From assembly GCF_021391495.1 (NCBI RefSeq), contig NZ_CP090063.1, positions 6,944,001 to 7,008,000 of the forward strand: a stretch of DNA of 64,000 nucleotides, read 5' to 3'. This document shows positions 37,943 to 47,823 of this stretch, piece by piece. Below the pieces are notes generated by a model. It was not told the DNA's origin. It searched no databases and saw nothing but the letters and a program-made list of their open reading frames with translations. Source of the stretch: Amycolatopsis acidiphila. GTDB taxonomy: Bacteria; Actinomycetota; Actinomycetes; Mycobacteriales; Pseudonocardiaceae. Both the position numbers and the translations under genes were made by a program. Every line of letters starts with the position of its first letter. Position 1 is the first letter of the stretch.

Positions 37943-39616
37943 TTGTCCGACGCCTGGCTGGTGGGGCGCGCCCGGGAACTGATCGCCGCCGTGCAGCACA
38001 GCGATCGCGTCGAGCAGCTGGAGATTGTGCACACGGTCGACGAGCTGCTCGACGAGACCCAGCGCCGCGGCGAACCCGTGCTGATCGCGCAGTTGCTGCG
38101 CGCGGCCGCACTCGCCCGGCTCGTGACGCGCGGCCTGGCCGCCGAGTCCGAACCGCTTCTCGACGAGATGCTCGCGCACACCCGCCGGCACGGCCTGTCG
38201 CTCTACCGCGCCGACGCGCACGCGCTGCGCGGCCGGCGGCTGGTGCTGGCCGCGCAGGAGGACGCGGCGCTCACCGAGATCGCCCGCGCGCTGGCGATCC
38301 TCGACGACTCCGACCGCCCCGACATGCAGATGCCGCGCCGGGAGTGGGCGAAGATGCAGTCGAGCGCCTTCATCGACTGCTGGCTCGTGCTCAACCAGCT
38401 CGGCGTGTACGAGGCCGCCGAGGAGGTCATCGCCAGGGCGCACCAGGCGGTCCGCGAGACGGCGGGACCGCACGAGATCACCCTGCAGCTGATCAACCGG
38501 GTCAAGATGCTGCTCGGCTGGGCGCTGCGGCTGGAGCGGGTCAACAGGCACCGCGACGCGGCGGCGAAGTTCGAGACGGCCGCGTCGATGGCGGTCGCGG
38601 TCGAGGCGCCGTTCGCGGAGTCGCTCTTCCCGCGCCGGACCGGGATGCCCGCCGTCGATCAGGTCGGCGTGCTCGCCGCGGCGCTCGCGCTCGCCGGCCC
38701 CGACGTCTCGCACGTGGACCGGTTGCAGCGGCTGCTCGTCGAGCCCGGCTACCCGCACGAGCAGGTCATCGTGACCATCGCGCTGTCGCGTTGCCTGGAC
38801 ATCGCCGGCAGGCGGGACGAGGCGCTCAAGGCCCTGCACGCCACCAGGCTCACCCTCGAAGAGGACAACTCGCAGCCGTCCATGCGGCTCAACCTGGTCC
38901 GCGAGCTGGCCCGGCTCGACTTCGAGGAGAACCCGGAGAGCGAGCGGCTCCGCTCGTTCGTCGAGTACGCGACGGCGCTGGAGCTGGAGTTGTGGTCGCT
39001 GCGCGAGTCGCAGATCGCCACGCTGAACACCCGCCGCGAGCACGAGCGGCTGTCCGCGCAGCACGGCGCGATCAGCCAGCAGGCGCTGCAGGACCCGCTC
39101 ACCGGCCTGCCGAACCGGCGTGCGCTCGACGAGCACCTGCGCACGCTGTCGCAGTCGACCACCGCGCAACCGCTTGCGGTCGCGCTGATCGACCTCGACG
39201 GGTTCAAGGGGGTCAACGACGAGCACTCGCACGCCGAGGGCGACGACGTGCTCCGCGTCGTGGCGAGCACGCTGCGCGACGCCCTGCGCGGGGACGACAT
39301 CGTGGCCCGCTACGGCGGTGACGAGTTCGTGGCGCTGCTGCCGGGCGCACCGGTGTCCGCCGCGAAGCAGGCGCTGGGCCGCGCGGTGAACGCGGTGTCA
39401 TCCCTGCCACACCACCTCTCGCACGGGGTGACGCTGTCCGTCGGGCTCGTTTCGCTGCGTCCGCAGGAGCGGGCGGACCAGGTCCTCTCGCGTGCCGACG
39501 CCGCCATGTACCAGGCAAAACGCGGCGGCGGCGACCAGGTCGCGACGGCGAACGCGATCCCGGGTGAGACGGTGGCGGGATGGGCGGAAGCCGACCCGGC
39601 ACCGAGCCTCGAATAG
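37943..39616 (+). CDS. GGDEF-domain diguanylate cyclase with helical N-terminal domain
   Basis: A 557-aa soluble protein. Residues 1-380 are helical and TPR-like without membrane segments; residues about 385-545 are a GGDEF domain starting DPLTGLPNRRALDEHL, with the active loop RYGGDEFVALLP. An RGDD motif five residues before GGDEF fits the inhibitory RxxD site. The intact motif suggests c-di-GMP synthesis, with the N-terminal half as sensor or partner-binding region. The start is TTG at 37943; no better in-frame start is found after the tRNA-Gln gene. Confidence 0.88.
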   Translation: MSDAWLVGRARELIAAVQHSDRVEQLEIVHTVDELLDETQRRGEPVLIAQLLRAAALARLVTRGLAAESEPLLDEMLAHTRRHGLSLYRADAHALRGRRLVLAAQEDAALTEIARALAILDDSDRPDMQMPRREWAKMQSSAFIDCWLVLNQLGVYEAAEEVIARAHQAVRETAGPHEITLQLINRVKMLLGWALRLERVNRHRDAAAKFETAASMAVAVEAPFAESLFPRRTGMPAVDQVGVLAAALALAGPDVSHVDRLQRLLVEPGYPHEQVIVTIALSRCLDIAGRRDEALKALHATRLTLEEDNSQPSMRLNLVRELARLDFEENPESERLRSFVEYATALELELWSLRESQIATLNTRREHERLSAQHGAISQQALQDPLTGLPNRRALDEHLRTLSQSTTAQPLAVALIDLDGFKGVNDEHSHAEGDDVLRVVASTLRDALRGDDIVARYGGDEFVALLPGAPVSAAKQALGRAVNAVSSLPHHLSHGVTLSVGLVSLRPQERADQVLSRADAAMYQAKRGGGDQVATANAIPGETVAGWAEADPAPSLE

Positions 39617-39683
39617 CTTCCGTAGGATCGTTGCCCGGTAACTAACACCGCATGAACATCGCCGTCTGCAGTTTGGGAGTGCC

Positions 39684-41156
39684 GTGACCGGCCCGCTGAG
39701 CACGTTGGTCCTCGCCGCGGGCGAGGGCACCCGCATGCGTTCCACCACCCCGAAGGTGCTGCACCCCATCGCCGGCAGACCCCTGGTCGAGCACGCCGTG
39801 CGCGCCGCCGCGGGCCTGGACCCCGAGCACCTCGTGGTGGTCGTGGGGCACGGCCGCGAAGCGGTCTCCGCCCACCTCGAAGGGCTGGGCAAGGCCCTCG
39901 GCCGCCCGGTCGGCACCGCCGTGCAGGAGGTTCAGCAGGGCACCGGGCACGCCGTGTCGTGCGCGCTGGAGACCCTGCCGGCCGGGCTGGGCGGCACGGT
40001 CCTGGTCAGCTACGGCGACGTGCCGCTGCTGGACACCGGGACGCTGTCGGCCCTGCTGGCCGAGCACCGCGACAACGGCAACGCGGTCACGGTGCTGACC
40101 GCCGTCCTCGAGGACCCGACCGGCTACGGCCGCATCATCCGCGACGCGAACGGCGCCGTGCGCGGCATCGTCGAGCAGCGGGACGCGACCGAGGACCAGC
40201 TCGACATCGCCGAGATCAACTCCGGGGTCTACGCGTTCGACGCCGCCCTGCTCGCCGAGGGCCTGACGCGGCTGTCCACCGACAACTCCCAGGGCGAGCT
40301 GTACCTGACCGACGTGCTCACCAACGCCTGTGCCGACGGCCGGAAGGTCGGTGCGCTCGTGCTCGACGACCCGTGGCTGACCGAGGGCGTGAACGACCGC
40401 GTGCAGCTCTCGGCGCTCGGTGCCGAGCTCAACCGCCGGATCGTGCGCCGCTGGCAGCTGTCCGGCGTGACGGTGGTCGACCCGGCGAGCACCTGGCTCG
40501 ACGCGGGCGTGACGCTCGCCCGGGACGTCCGGATCGAGCCGGGTGTGCAGCTGCACGGCGACACCACCGTCGGCGAGGGCGCGGTGATCGGCCCGGACAG
40601 CACGCTCACCGACGTCGAGATCGGCGCGGGCGCACGCGTCGTGCGCACGCACGGCTCGGAGTCACGCATCGGCGAGAACGCCAACGTCGGCCCGTTCGCG
40701 TACCTGCGCCCGGGCACGGTCCTGGGCGAGCAGGGCAAGATCGGCACGTTCGTCGAGACGAAGAAGGTGCACATCGGCAAGGGCTCCAAGGTGCCGCACC
40801 TGACCTACGTCGGCGACGCGACGATCGGCGAGAACAGCAACATCGGCGCGTCCAGCGTGTTCGTCAACTACGACGGCGTGCGCAAGCACCAGACCACGAT
40901 CGGTTCCCACGTGCGGACCGGATCGGACAACACCTTCGTCGCGCCGGTCTCGGTCGGTGACGGCGGGTACACGGGCGCTGGCACTGTGATCAGGGAGGAC
41001 GTCCCCCCGGGGGCGCTTGCCGTCTCGATGGGACCGCAGCGCAACATTGAAGGCTGGGTGGCCCGGCGCAGGCCGGGTACACCCGCGGCGGAGGCGGCAG
41101 CAGCCGCGCTCGCCGCTGAAGGGAACCAAGAAACCGAGCGGGAGTCGTCAGAATGA
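39684..41156 (+). CDS. glmU: Bifunctional N-acetylglucosamine-1-phosphate uridyltransferase/acetyltransferase
   Basis: A 490-aa cytoplasmic enzyme making UDP-GlcNAc for peptidoglycan. The N-terminal uridyltransferase begins [20 protein letters not shown]; the C-terminal half is a left-handed beta-helix with hexapeptide repeats ([19 protein letters not shown]) and the acetyltransferase residues around [18 protein letters not shown] at 39684. It overlaps prs by four bases (ATGA), as in related genomes. Confidence 0.97.
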   Translation: MTGPLSTLVLAAGEGTRMRSTTPKVLHPIAGRPLVEHAVRAAAGLDPEHLVVVVGHGREAVSAHLEGLGKALGRPVGTAVQEVQQGTGHAVSCALETLPAGLGGTVLVSYGDVPLLDTGTLSALLAEHRDNGNAVTVLTAVLEDPTGYGRIIRDANGAVRGIVEQRDATEDQLDIAEINSGVYAFDAALLAEGLTRLSTDNSQGELYLTDVLTNACADGRKVGALVLDDPWLTEGVNDRVQLSALGAELNRRIVRRWQLSGVTVVDPASTWLDAGVTLARDVRIEPGVQLHGDTTVGEGAVIGPDSTLTDVEIGAGARVVRTHGSESRIGENANVGPFAYLRPGTVLGEQGKIGTFVETKKVHIGKGSKVPHLTYVGDATIGENSNIGASSVFVNYDGVRKHQTTIGSHVRTGSDNTFVAPVSVGDGGYTGAGTVIREDVPPGALAVSMGPQRNIEGWVARRRPGTPAAEAAAAALAAEGNQETERESSE

Positions 41157-42133
41157 GTCCTAAGTCCGGCACGCCGAAGAAGAACCTGATGCTCTTCTCC
41201 GGACGCGCATACCGGGAGCTCGCGGACGAGGTGGCGCAGCACCTCAACGTGACGATCACCCCGCAGACCGCGCACACGTTCGCCAACGGCGAGCTGTTCG
41301 TGCGGTTCGAGGAGTCGGTGCGCGGTACGGACGCCTTCGTGATCCAGAGCCACACCACTCCGATCAACGAGTGGGTGATGGAGCAGCTGATCATGGTGGA
41401 CGCGCTCAAGCGCGCGAGCGCCAAGCGGATCACCGTGGTCGTCCCGTTCTACCCGTACGCGCGGCAGGACAAGAAGCACAAGGGCCGCGAGCCGATCTCC
41501 GCGCGGCTGATCGCGGACCTGTTCAAGACCGCGGGCGCCGACCGGATCATGACCGTCGACCTGCACACCGCGCAGATCCAGGGCTTCTTCGACGGCCCGG
41601 TGGACCACCTGTTCGCGCAGAGCCTGCTCGCCGAGCACATCAAGAAGACCTACGGCGACGCCGACATCGCCGTGGTCTCGCCGGACTCGGGCCGGGTGCG
41701 GCTGGCGGAGAAGTGGGCGCAGCAGCTGGGCGACCGGCCGATCGCCTTCATCCACAAGACCCGCGACCCCGACAAGCCCAACCAGGCGGTCGCCAACCGC
41801 GTCGTCGGCCAGGTCGAGGGCAAGCTGTGCATCCTCGTCGACGACATGATCGACACCGGCGGCACGATCGTGAAGGCGTGTGACGCGCTGCTCGCCGAGG
41901 GCGCGGCGGACGTGGTCATCGCCACCACGCACGGCATCCTGTCCGATCCGGCGACCGAGCGGCTGTCGGAGTGCAAGGCCCGCGAGGTCATCGTGACGAA
42001 CTCGCTGCCGATCCCGGAGGAGAAGCGGTTCCCGGGCCTGACGGTCCTCTCGATCGCCCCGCTGCTGGCCGAGGCCATCCAGCAGGTGTTCGAGGACGGC
42101 TCGGTCACCAGCCTGTTCGACGGGCACGCCTGA
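41153..42133 (+). CDS. prs: Ribose-phosphate pyrophosphokinase
   Basis: A 326-aa enzyme forming PRPP from ribose 5-phosphate and ATP. The family signature [20 protein letters not shown] and the PRPP-binding loop [15 protein letters not shown] are present; length is typical. Coupled to glmU by start/stop overlap and followed by a terminator, so glmU-prs is an operon. Confidence 0.97.
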   Translation: MSPKSGTPKKNLMLFSGRAYRELADEVAQHLNVTITPQTAHTFANGELFVRFEESVRGTDAFVIQSHTTPINEWVMEQLIMVDALKRASAKRITVVVPFYPYARQDKKHKGREPISARLIADLFKTAGADRIMTVDLHTAQIQGFFDGPVDHLFAQSLLAEHIKKTYGDADIAVVSPDSGRVRLAEKWAQQLGDRPIAFIHKTRDPDKPNQAVANRVVGQVEGKLCILVDDMIDTGGTIVKACDALLAEGAADVVIATTHGILSDPATERLSECKAREVIVTNSLPIPEEKRFPGLTVLSIAPLLAEAIQQVFEDGSVTSLFDGHA

Positions 42134-42138
42134 TCGTT

Positions 42139-42176
42139 CAGCCCCGGGCGAAAGCGACTGCGGACGCCCGGGGCTG
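42139..42176 (+). terminator. Terminator of the glmU-prs operon
   Basis: CAGCCCCGGGCG pairs perfectly with CGCCCGGGGCTG (12 base pairs) around a 14-base loop, followed by TCTCCT. It lies five bases after the prs stop. Confidence 0.75.
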
Positions 42177-42193
42177 TCTCCTACCTTGCCGGT

Positions 42194-43030
42194 ATGGACT
42201 ACCGGTTCGGAGTGAGCCTGCGGGCGGTCGACGGCCAGTTCGCCGCCAAGTGCCGCCGGGCCGAGGAGCTCGGCTACGACGTCATCACCATCCCCGATCA
42301 TCTCGGCGCGCCCGCGCCCTTTCCGGCGATCGTCGCCGCCGCGGCAGCGACCGGGCGGACGCACGTGGGTCCGCTGGTGCTGAACGCGCCCTTCTACAAC
42401 CCGGCGCTGCTCGCCCGGGACGTCGAGTCCACGGTCCAGCTCACCGGTGGCCGGTTCGAGCTGGGCGTCGGCTCCGGCCACATGAAACGGGAGTTCGACG
42501 ACGCCGGGCTGCCCTGGTGGCCCGCGAAACAACGCATCGCTTACCTGGAGAGCACCCTCACCGAGCTGCGGGAGCGCCTGCCGGAGCTGCCGCCGCTGCT
42601 GATCGCGGGCAACAGCGACGGCGTGCTGTCCCTCGCCGCGCGGCAGGCCGACATCATCGGGTTCGCGGGCCTCAAGCAGGCGCCCGGCGAGCCGCCCGGC
42701 ACGTTCGACCTCGCCACGGCCGACGAACTGGCCGAGCGCGTGGCCTTCGTGCGCGGGCAGGCCGAGCGCGAGCTGGAGTTCAACATGCTGATCCAGAAGG
42801 TGGTCGCGCAGGAGGACCCCCGCGCGGAGCTCGACAGCTGGCTGCCCGGCTACGGCGCGGACGACCTCCTCGCCGCCCCGCAGATCTTCGCGGGCCCGGT
42901 CGAGCACATCGCCGAGCAGGTCCAGCGCCGCCGCGAACGCTTCGGCTTCACCTACTACACCGTCTTCGAGCCCGCGATGGAGGACTTCGCGCCGGTCATG
43001 GACCTAGTTCGGTCGCGGCCGACTGCTTGA
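42194..43030 (+). CDS. F420-dependent LLM-class oxidoreductase (TIGR03621-like)
   Basis: A 278-aa luciferase-like oxidoreductase. FGVSLRAVDGQFAAKCRRAE, TIPDHLGAPAPFPAIVAAA and FELGVGSGHMKREFDDAG match the F420-dependent subgroup. No partner pathway is evident. Its 3' end overlaps the convergent lipoprotein gene by 35 bases. ATG at 42194 follows prs by 60 bases, beyond a terminator, so it is expressed separately. Confidence 0.88.
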   Translation: MDYRFGVSLRAVDGQFAAKCRRAEELGYDVITIPDHLGAPAPFPAIVAAAAATGRTHVGPLVLNAPFYNPALLARDVESTVQLTGGRFELGVGSGHMKREFDDAGLPWWPAKQRIAYLESTLTELRERLPELPPLLIAGNSDGVLSLAARQADIIGFAGLKQAPGEPPGTFDLATADELAERVAFVRGQAERELEFNMLIQKVVAQEDPRAELDSWLPGYGADDLLAAPQIFAGPVEHIAEQVQRRRERFGFTYYTVFEPAMEDFAPVMDLVRSRPTA

Positions 43031-44024
43031 GCTCTTCGGTGTCGACGGTCGCGACGGGCTCCGCGGTCACCACCGGCACCGCGGACACCTTCGCGGTCCC
43101 GGCCAGCTTCGGCAGCGTGTACCGCACCGAGCAGGCCATCGTCGTCGCGGCATTGAGCGGCGTGACGAGCTCCTGGCCGCAGTCCTGCCCGCCAAGCCTG
43201 CTCGAGGTCACCGAGGACTTCAGCACCAGCCGCGCGGATGCCCTCGGCGCGTCCCCGAGCAGCTTGTTCGAGACCTGCACGGTGTCCGTGCAGGACCCGG
43301 TCGCGGTGCAGCGCAGCGTGTTGTCCGAGACCGCGGTCGCGACCACCGGGCCGGCCACGAACGGCTGGCCCAGGCTGTCGACCGCCCCGTCGAACGCCGT
43401 CCGCAGCTCGCCGAGCTCATCGGGCTGGAGCGCGCGGACGCCGATGGTCGTGTCGCCGAGGGTCTGCGCCACCGCCGGACCGAGCAGCGCGGGCGGGAAG
43501 CTCACCACCCGATAGGGGGGTACGGCGGTGATCCGCAGGCCCGCGAGGTCGAAGACGTCCAGACCGTCCGCGAGCGTGATCCGCGACGGCCGGGCCGCGC
43601 CCGCCAGCCCCGCCCGCAGCGCCTGCGCGACGATCGGCGGGGCGAAGGACCAGCCGGGATCGAAGGCCAGCTGCGACCGGGCCCAGCGCGTGCCGTACTC
43701 CGCGGCGCGGGCGGCCGCCATCCCCTGGGCCCGCCAGTGCTCGGCGGGTGCGCGCAGGTAGAGGTCGCCGTCCGCGCGCAGCGCGCTGACCTGCTGCCCC
43801 CGCAACGAAAGGACGCCCTGCACGAGGCCCTTGCCGGTGACGTTCAGCACCGCGCCGCCGGCCAGGTCGTAGGCCACCGCGGTCTGCCCGGACAGCGCCG
43901 TCAGCGCCCCGTTCACGGCGACGCGGGAGTCCGGCCCGGTGGCACTGGGCGGGGTGGACTCACAGCCCGTCAACGCCAGTAGCGCGACGACGACGAGACA
44001 GCCCCGCACCATCCACCCCGGCAT
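42996..44024 (-). CDS. Lipoprotein of unknown function between prs and rplY
   Basis: A 342-aa exported lipoprotein with signal CLVVVALLALTGC (lipobox cysteine about residue 21). The mature region contains short beta-rich repeats (VLNVTGKGLVQGVLSLRG) that recall LprG/LppX-like lipid-binding folds, but similarity is weak and no firm family is named. The same position in M. tuberculosis is occupied by the lipoprotein gene lpqT; whether they are homologous cannot be judged here. Overlaps the LLM gene end by 35 bases. Confidence 0.75.
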   Translation of the reverse strand: MPGWMVRGCLVVVALLALTGCESTPPSATGPDSRVAVNGALTALSGQTAVAYDLAGGAVLNVTGKGLVQGVLSLRGQQVSALRADGDLYLRAPAEHWRAQGMAAARAAEYGTRWARSQLAFDPGWSFAPPIVAQALRAGLAGAARPSRITLADGLDVFDLAGLRITAVPPYRVVSFPPALLGPAVAQTLGDTTIGVRALQPDELGELRTAFDGAVDSLGQPFVAGPVVATAVSDNTLRCTATGSCTDTVQVSNKLLGDAPRASARLVLKSSVTSSRLGGQDCGQELVTPLNAATTMACSVRYTLPKLAGTAKVSAVPVVTAEPVATVDTEELKQSAATELGP

Positions 44025-44272
44025 CCCAGCACCCCCTGACTCCCAAGCTTTTACTTGGCGGAGCGACCCACCGCAACCCCTGGACGACGGGTTGCCTACA
44101 CTGAACAGGTTGTCTCGGCGAGGCGGGCTCAGGTACCTCCGGGGCCCGACGTGATCGACGCGGCGGCTTGAGTAGCCACGCGCTGTCCACGTTCGCAGAG
44201 CTCGCCGCCGCAGACACCGCCCGCCTGATCCCCGTGCAACCCAGATCCACCGTGTTGAAGGAGTGCAAGACC

Positions 44273-44884
44273 GTGTCCGAGGTACGTCTGTCCGTCGAGC
44301 CGCGCACCGAATTCGGCAAGGGCGCCGCGCGCCGCACCCGTCGCGCCGGAAAGATCCCCGCCGTGTTGTACGGCCACGGCACCGACCCCCGGCACCTGGC
44401 CCTGCCGGCGCTGGAGTTCGCCCGCGTCGTGCGTGAGAACGGCAGCAACGCCGTGCTCACCCTCGACGTGGAGAACAGCATCGAGCTTGCGCTCACCAAG
44501 ACCATCACCGTCCACCCGCTCAAGAACTACATCGAGCACGTGGACCTGCTGGTCGTGAAGAGCGGCGAAAAGGTCACCGTCGACGTGCGCGTCGTGATCA
44601 ACGGCGAGCCGGCACCGGGTGGCCTGGTCAACCAGGACCTCGACGCCCTCTCGATCGAGGTCGAGGCCCTGCACATCCCCGAGCAGGTCGAGGTCTCCAT
44701 CGAGGGCGCCGAGGTCGGCACCCAGATCCTCGCCTCGCAGGTCACCCTGCCGGCGGGCGCGACCCTGCTGACCGACCCGGAGGCCCTGGTCGTCGCGGTG
44801 AGCGAGCCGCAGGCCGAGGCCGCCGAGGGCACCGAGGGCGAGGCCCCCGCGGGTGAGGGCGAAGCCGAGGCCGCCGCGGAGTGA
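44273..44884 (+). CDS. rplY: 50S ribosomal protein L25/general stress protein Ctc
   Basis: A 203-aa 5S-rRNA-binding ribosomal protein of the long Ctc type. [20 protein letters not shown] and [14 protein letters not shown] are the N-terminal L25 signature; the C-terminal domain ends in an acidic Glu/Ala tail. GTG at 44273 is chosen because AAGGAG lies nine bases before it. The 248 bases upstream contain no gene and probably hold its promoter and leader. It overlaps pth by four bases. Confidence 0.95.
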   Translation: MSEVRLSVEPRTEFGKGAARRTRRAGKIPAVLYGHGTDPRHLALPALEFARVVRENGSNAVLTLDVENSIELALTKTITVHPLKNYIEHVDLLVVKSGEKVTVDVRVVINGEPAPGGLVNQDLDALSIEVEALHIPEQVEVSIEGAEVGTQILASQVTLPAGATLLTDPEALVVAVSEPQAEAAEGTEGEAPAGEGEAEAAAE

Positions 44885-45474
44885 CCGCTGATCTGCCCGG
44901 GGCCGGCGAGCAGGTGCTGCTCGTCGGCCTCGGTAATCCCGGACCCCGCTACGCCGGCAACCGGCACAACGTGGGGTTCATGGTGCTGGACGAGCTGGCC
45001 GCCCGCGTCGGCGGGAAGTTCAAGGCCCACAAGGGCGGCGCCGAGGTGCTCGAAGGCAGGCTGGCCGACCGGCGCGTGGTGCTCGCGAAGCCGCGCTCGT
45101 TCATGAACCTCTCCGGCGGCCCGGTCTCGGCGACCGCCAAGTTCTACAAGATCGAGCCGAGCGGGATCGTCGTCGTCCACGACGAGCTGGACCTGCCGTT
45201 CGGCAGCCTCAAGCTCAAGCTGGGCGGGGGCGACAACGGCCACAACGGGCTGCGGTCGATCACCAAGTCGCTCGGGACGAAGGACTACTTCCGGGCGCGG
45301 TTCGGCATCGGCAGGCCGCCCGGCCGGATGGACCCGGCGGATTTCGTGTTGAAGGACTTCTCGTCGGTCGAGCGCAAGGAGCTCCCGTTCGAGGTCGACC
45401 GCTGTGCCGACGCCGTCGAGGCGCTCATCGGCAAAGGACTGACAGCGGCGCAGAACACCTTCCACGCTGCGTAG
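44881..45474 (+). CDS. pth: Peptidyl-tRNA hydrolase
   Basis: A 197-aa enzyme releasing peptides from prematurely dissociated peptidyl-t[23 protein letters not shown] carries the catalytic His, [20 protein letters not shown] and [20 protein letters not shown] the remaining signatures. GTG at 44881 overlaps the rplY stop, so rplY-pth is an operon, as in other actinobacteria. Confidence 0.97.
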   Translation: MTADLPGAGEQVLLVGLGNPGPRYAGNRHNVGFMVLDELAARVGGKFKAHKGGAEVLEGRLADRRVVLAKPRSFMNLSGGPVSATAKFYKIEPSGIVVVHDELDLPFGSLKLKLGGGDNGHNGLRSITKSLGTKDYFRARFGIGRPPGRMDPADFVLKDFSSVERKELPFEVDRCADAVEALIGKGLTAAQNTFHAA

Positions 45475-45610
45475 TTGTTCGTCACTCACACGCGTGCGGC
45501 AGGCTCCTCCATCGAGTTCATGCGGACCTCGGACCTTCCGAGCGCGTTTCACCGCGGCTAGGACTGGATATGGGAAGTGTCCCGTCCTAGCTGAATGTGG
45601 AGAACTCTTC

Positions 45611-45970
45611 ATGTCCCTTACCGCCGAAGACGTCTACCGCGTGGAGTTCGGTAACGCGCCGATCGGTCGGCGTGGTTACGCCAAGAACGAGGTCGACGCA
45701 TTCGTCCGGCGCATCGCGAAGACCCTGGAGGACGAGGACGACCTCACCGCCGCCGAGGTGCACCACGTCGAGTTCGACAAGCCGCTGCTGGGCAAGCGCG
45801 GCTACGACGAGCGGGAGGTCGACGAGTTCCTGGAGCGGGCCGAGGACACCCTCGCGCAGCGCTTCGGCCAGGCCCACCGCCTGCCGGCCGCCCGCACGGG
45901 CACGGAAGCCACGGCACCCTCGCCGACCCCGCGGGTCACGGACGCGGGCCCGCTGAGCACGGCGCCCTGA
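45611..45970 (+). CDS. Small protein with two DivIVA-like motifs
   Basis: A 119-aa protein containing two tandem copies of the short DivIVA N-terminal motif: VYRVEFGNAPIGRRGYAKNE with VDAFVRRI, then VHHVEFDKPLLGKRGYDERE with VDEFLERA. Full DivIVA/Wag31 proteins have one such motif followed by long coiled coils; those are absent, and the tail is Pro/Thr-rich. It may modulate polar growth or bind curved membrane, but this is inference. ATG at 45611 has GGAGA upstream. A strong bidirectional terminator follows. Confidence 0.8.
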   Translation: MSLTAEDVYRVEFGNAPIGRRGYAKNEVDAFVRRIAKTLEDEDDLTAAEVHHVEFDKPLLGKRGYDEREVDEFLERAEDTLAQRFGQAHRLPAARTGTEATAPSPTPRVTDAGPLSTAP

Positions 45971-45974
45971 CAGG

Positions 45975-46022
45975 CCGCACGGAGAACGGGCACCTCGGCC
46001 GAGGTGCCCGTTCTCCGTGCGG
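45975..46022. terminator. 48-base perfect palindrome, bidirectional terminator
   Basis: The 48 bases are an exact palindrome of two 24-base arms with no spacer (left arm begins CCGCACGGAGAACGGGCACC). It fills the gap between the stop codons of two convergent genes (45970 and 46023), so it probably terminates both transcripts. Confidence 0.85.
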
Positions 46023-47792
46023 TCAGCGGGTGGCCGACTGCTGGATCCGGTCCGCGAACTGGGTGGCCGTGGCGGCGCGTTTGACCTTGCCCGAGGGGGT
46101 CTTGGGCAGGCTCCCCGACGGGAGCACGACCACCGCGAACGGGCGCAGGTCCACGGCGTCGCGCACCCGCGCCACCACCTGCTTCACCAGCGTCCGCTCC
46201 GCCTCGGCGTCGCCGGCGAGCTTCGACTCCAGCACCACCGCGAACCGTTCGCGCCGGGTACCCGCGTCGATCCGGACCGCCACCGCGTTGCCCGCGCGCA
46301 CGCCCTCGACCGAGGTGGCCGCGCGCTCGATATCCGTCGGGTAGATGTTGCGCCCGCCCATGATGATGACGTCCTTCTGCCGGCCGCAGATGACGATCTG
46401 CCCGTCGATCAGGTACCCCAGGTCGCCGGTGGCCAGCCAGCCCTCCGCGTCCTGCGTCGGCACCGGGCCGTCGACCGTCAGGTACCCCGGGGTGACCGCC
46501 TCGCCGCGCAGCCGGATCTCGCCGACCTGCCGCTCGCCCAGCACGTTGCCCTCGCCGTCGACGATCTGCGCCTCGAGCCCGTCCAGCGGCCGCCCCAGCA
46601 CCGCGAACGAACGCACCTCGTCGGTGCCGCGGCGCAGGTCGCCCTCGGGCACCGGGACGGCACGGTTGTCCGCCTCCAGCGCGTCCGCCTCGACGAAGTC
46701 CAGCGTCAGCCCGGTGAACAGCGGCGCGAACGACACCGCGAGCGTCGCCTCCGCCATGCCGTACGCCGGGAACACGCACTCCGCAGGCATCTTGAACCGC
46801 GCACCGGCGTCGGTGAACGTCTGCACGGCGGTCTCGTCGATCGGCTCGGCGCCGTTGAGCGCGATCCGCAGGGTCGACAGGTCGTAGGCGTCGTCCTCCT
46901 CGACCCTGGCCAGCCGCCGGCCGACGATGGCGTACGCGAAGTTCGGCGCGGCCGTCGTCGTCGCGCGGTACTTGGTGATCAGCGCGGGCCAGATCAGCGG
47001 CCCGGACAGGAACTCGACCGGCGTGATCTTGATCAGCTCGACGCCGAAGGTCATCGGCACGGTCAGGAACCCGACCATGCCCATGTCGTGGAAGGTCGGC
47101 AGCCACGACACCATCACGTCGGACTCGAACACGAACTCCGCGCGCTCGACCATCGCCTTGATGTTGACGTAGAGGTTGCCGTGGTTGATCCGGACGGCCT
47201 TGGGCTCCGCGGTAGACCCGCTGGTCAGCTGCAACAACGCGAGGTCGTCCTCGCCGACCGGCACCGGCTCGGCGAGCGGTTCGGCCTCGAGCAGCTCGGA
47301 GATCAGCCGGAACGCGATGCCGTGCTCGGTGAGCACCGGGGCGAGCGCGTCGAACGGCTCGCCGAGCAGGACCAGCCCGGCGCCGATCATGTTCAGCACC
47401 TTGACGGTGTCCTCGGCCCACACCGCCAGATCGGTGCGCGGGGTCGGCTGGTGCAGCATCGTGACGCTGCCACCGGCGAGCCAGACGCCCTGCACGGTGG
47501 GCGCGATCAGCGCCGGCGCGGCCGCGAGCACGGCGACGGGGGTGCCGGGCTTCAAGCCTCCGGTGTCCTGCGGGACACCCGCACCCGGTCGGTCCTCCTC
47601 CGCGCGGGCTCCTTCGTCGGGCGCGCTCCGTGCGGGCACTCCGGTGACCAAGCCGCCGGCCAGTTTCTTCGCCTGCTCGTGGATCTCCGCCCAGGTCCGC
47701 CGGACCGGCTCCGTGGGCTCTCCCGTGACCATTCCCCGCTGCTGACCGCCACCCGCCGCGGTGGCGACGAGCGTGTCCACGAACCGACTCAT
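46023..47792 (-). CDS. Fatty acyl-AMP ligase/acyl-CoA synthetase (FAAL-like, FadD family)
   Basis: A 589-aa adenylating enzyme that activates long-chain fatty acids as acyl-AMP. LLQLTSGSTAEPKAVRINHG is the AMP-binding signature, SWLPTFHDMGMVGF the FAAL-type block, ATGDLGYLIDGQIVICGRQK the hinge and PKTPSGKVKR the catalytic lysine region. The M. tuberculosis gene at this place is pks16. An unusual Ala/Glu/Pro-rich insertion of about 25 residues (ARSAPDEGARAEEDRPGAG) lies near residue 60. ATG at 47792. Confidence 0.92.
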   Translation of the reverse strand: MSRFVDTLVATAAGGGQQRGMVTGEPTEPVRRTWAEIHEQAKKLAGGLVTGVPARSAPDEGARAEEDRPGAGVPQDTGGLKPGTPVAVLAAAPALIAPTVQGVWLAGGSVTMLHQPTPRTDLAVWAEDTVKVLNMIGAGLVLLGEPFDALAPVLTEHGIAFRLISELLEAEPLAEPVPVGEDDLALLQLTSGSTAEPKAVRINHGNLYVNIKAMVERAEFVFESDVMVSWLPTFHDMGMVGFLTVPMTFGVELIKITPVEFLSGPLIWPALITKYRATTTAAPNFAYAIVGRRLARVEEDDAYDLSTLRIALNGAEPIDETAVQTFTDAGARFKMPAECVFPAYGMAEATLAVSFAPLFTGLTLDFVEADALEADNRAVPVPEGDLRRGTDEVRSFAVLGRPLDGLEAQIVDGEGNVLGERQVGEIRLRGEAVTPGYLTVDGPVPTQDAEGWLATGDLGYLIDGQIVICGRQKDVIIMGGRNIYPTDIERAATSVEGVRAGNAVAVRIDAGTRRERFAVVLESKLAGDAEAERTLVKQVVARVRDAVDLRPFAVVVLPSGSLPKTPSGKVKRAATATQFADRIQQSATR

Positions 47793-47823
47793 GTTCGGCA
47801 GACTACTGGGCGTCGGCGCCGCT

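Noticed and set aside
36624..39232. Long minus-strand frames across the desaturase start, the tRNA-Gln and the GGDEF gene
   Set aside because: They cross a tRNA gene and are antisense to a clear GGDEF protein; only the desaturase part is real.
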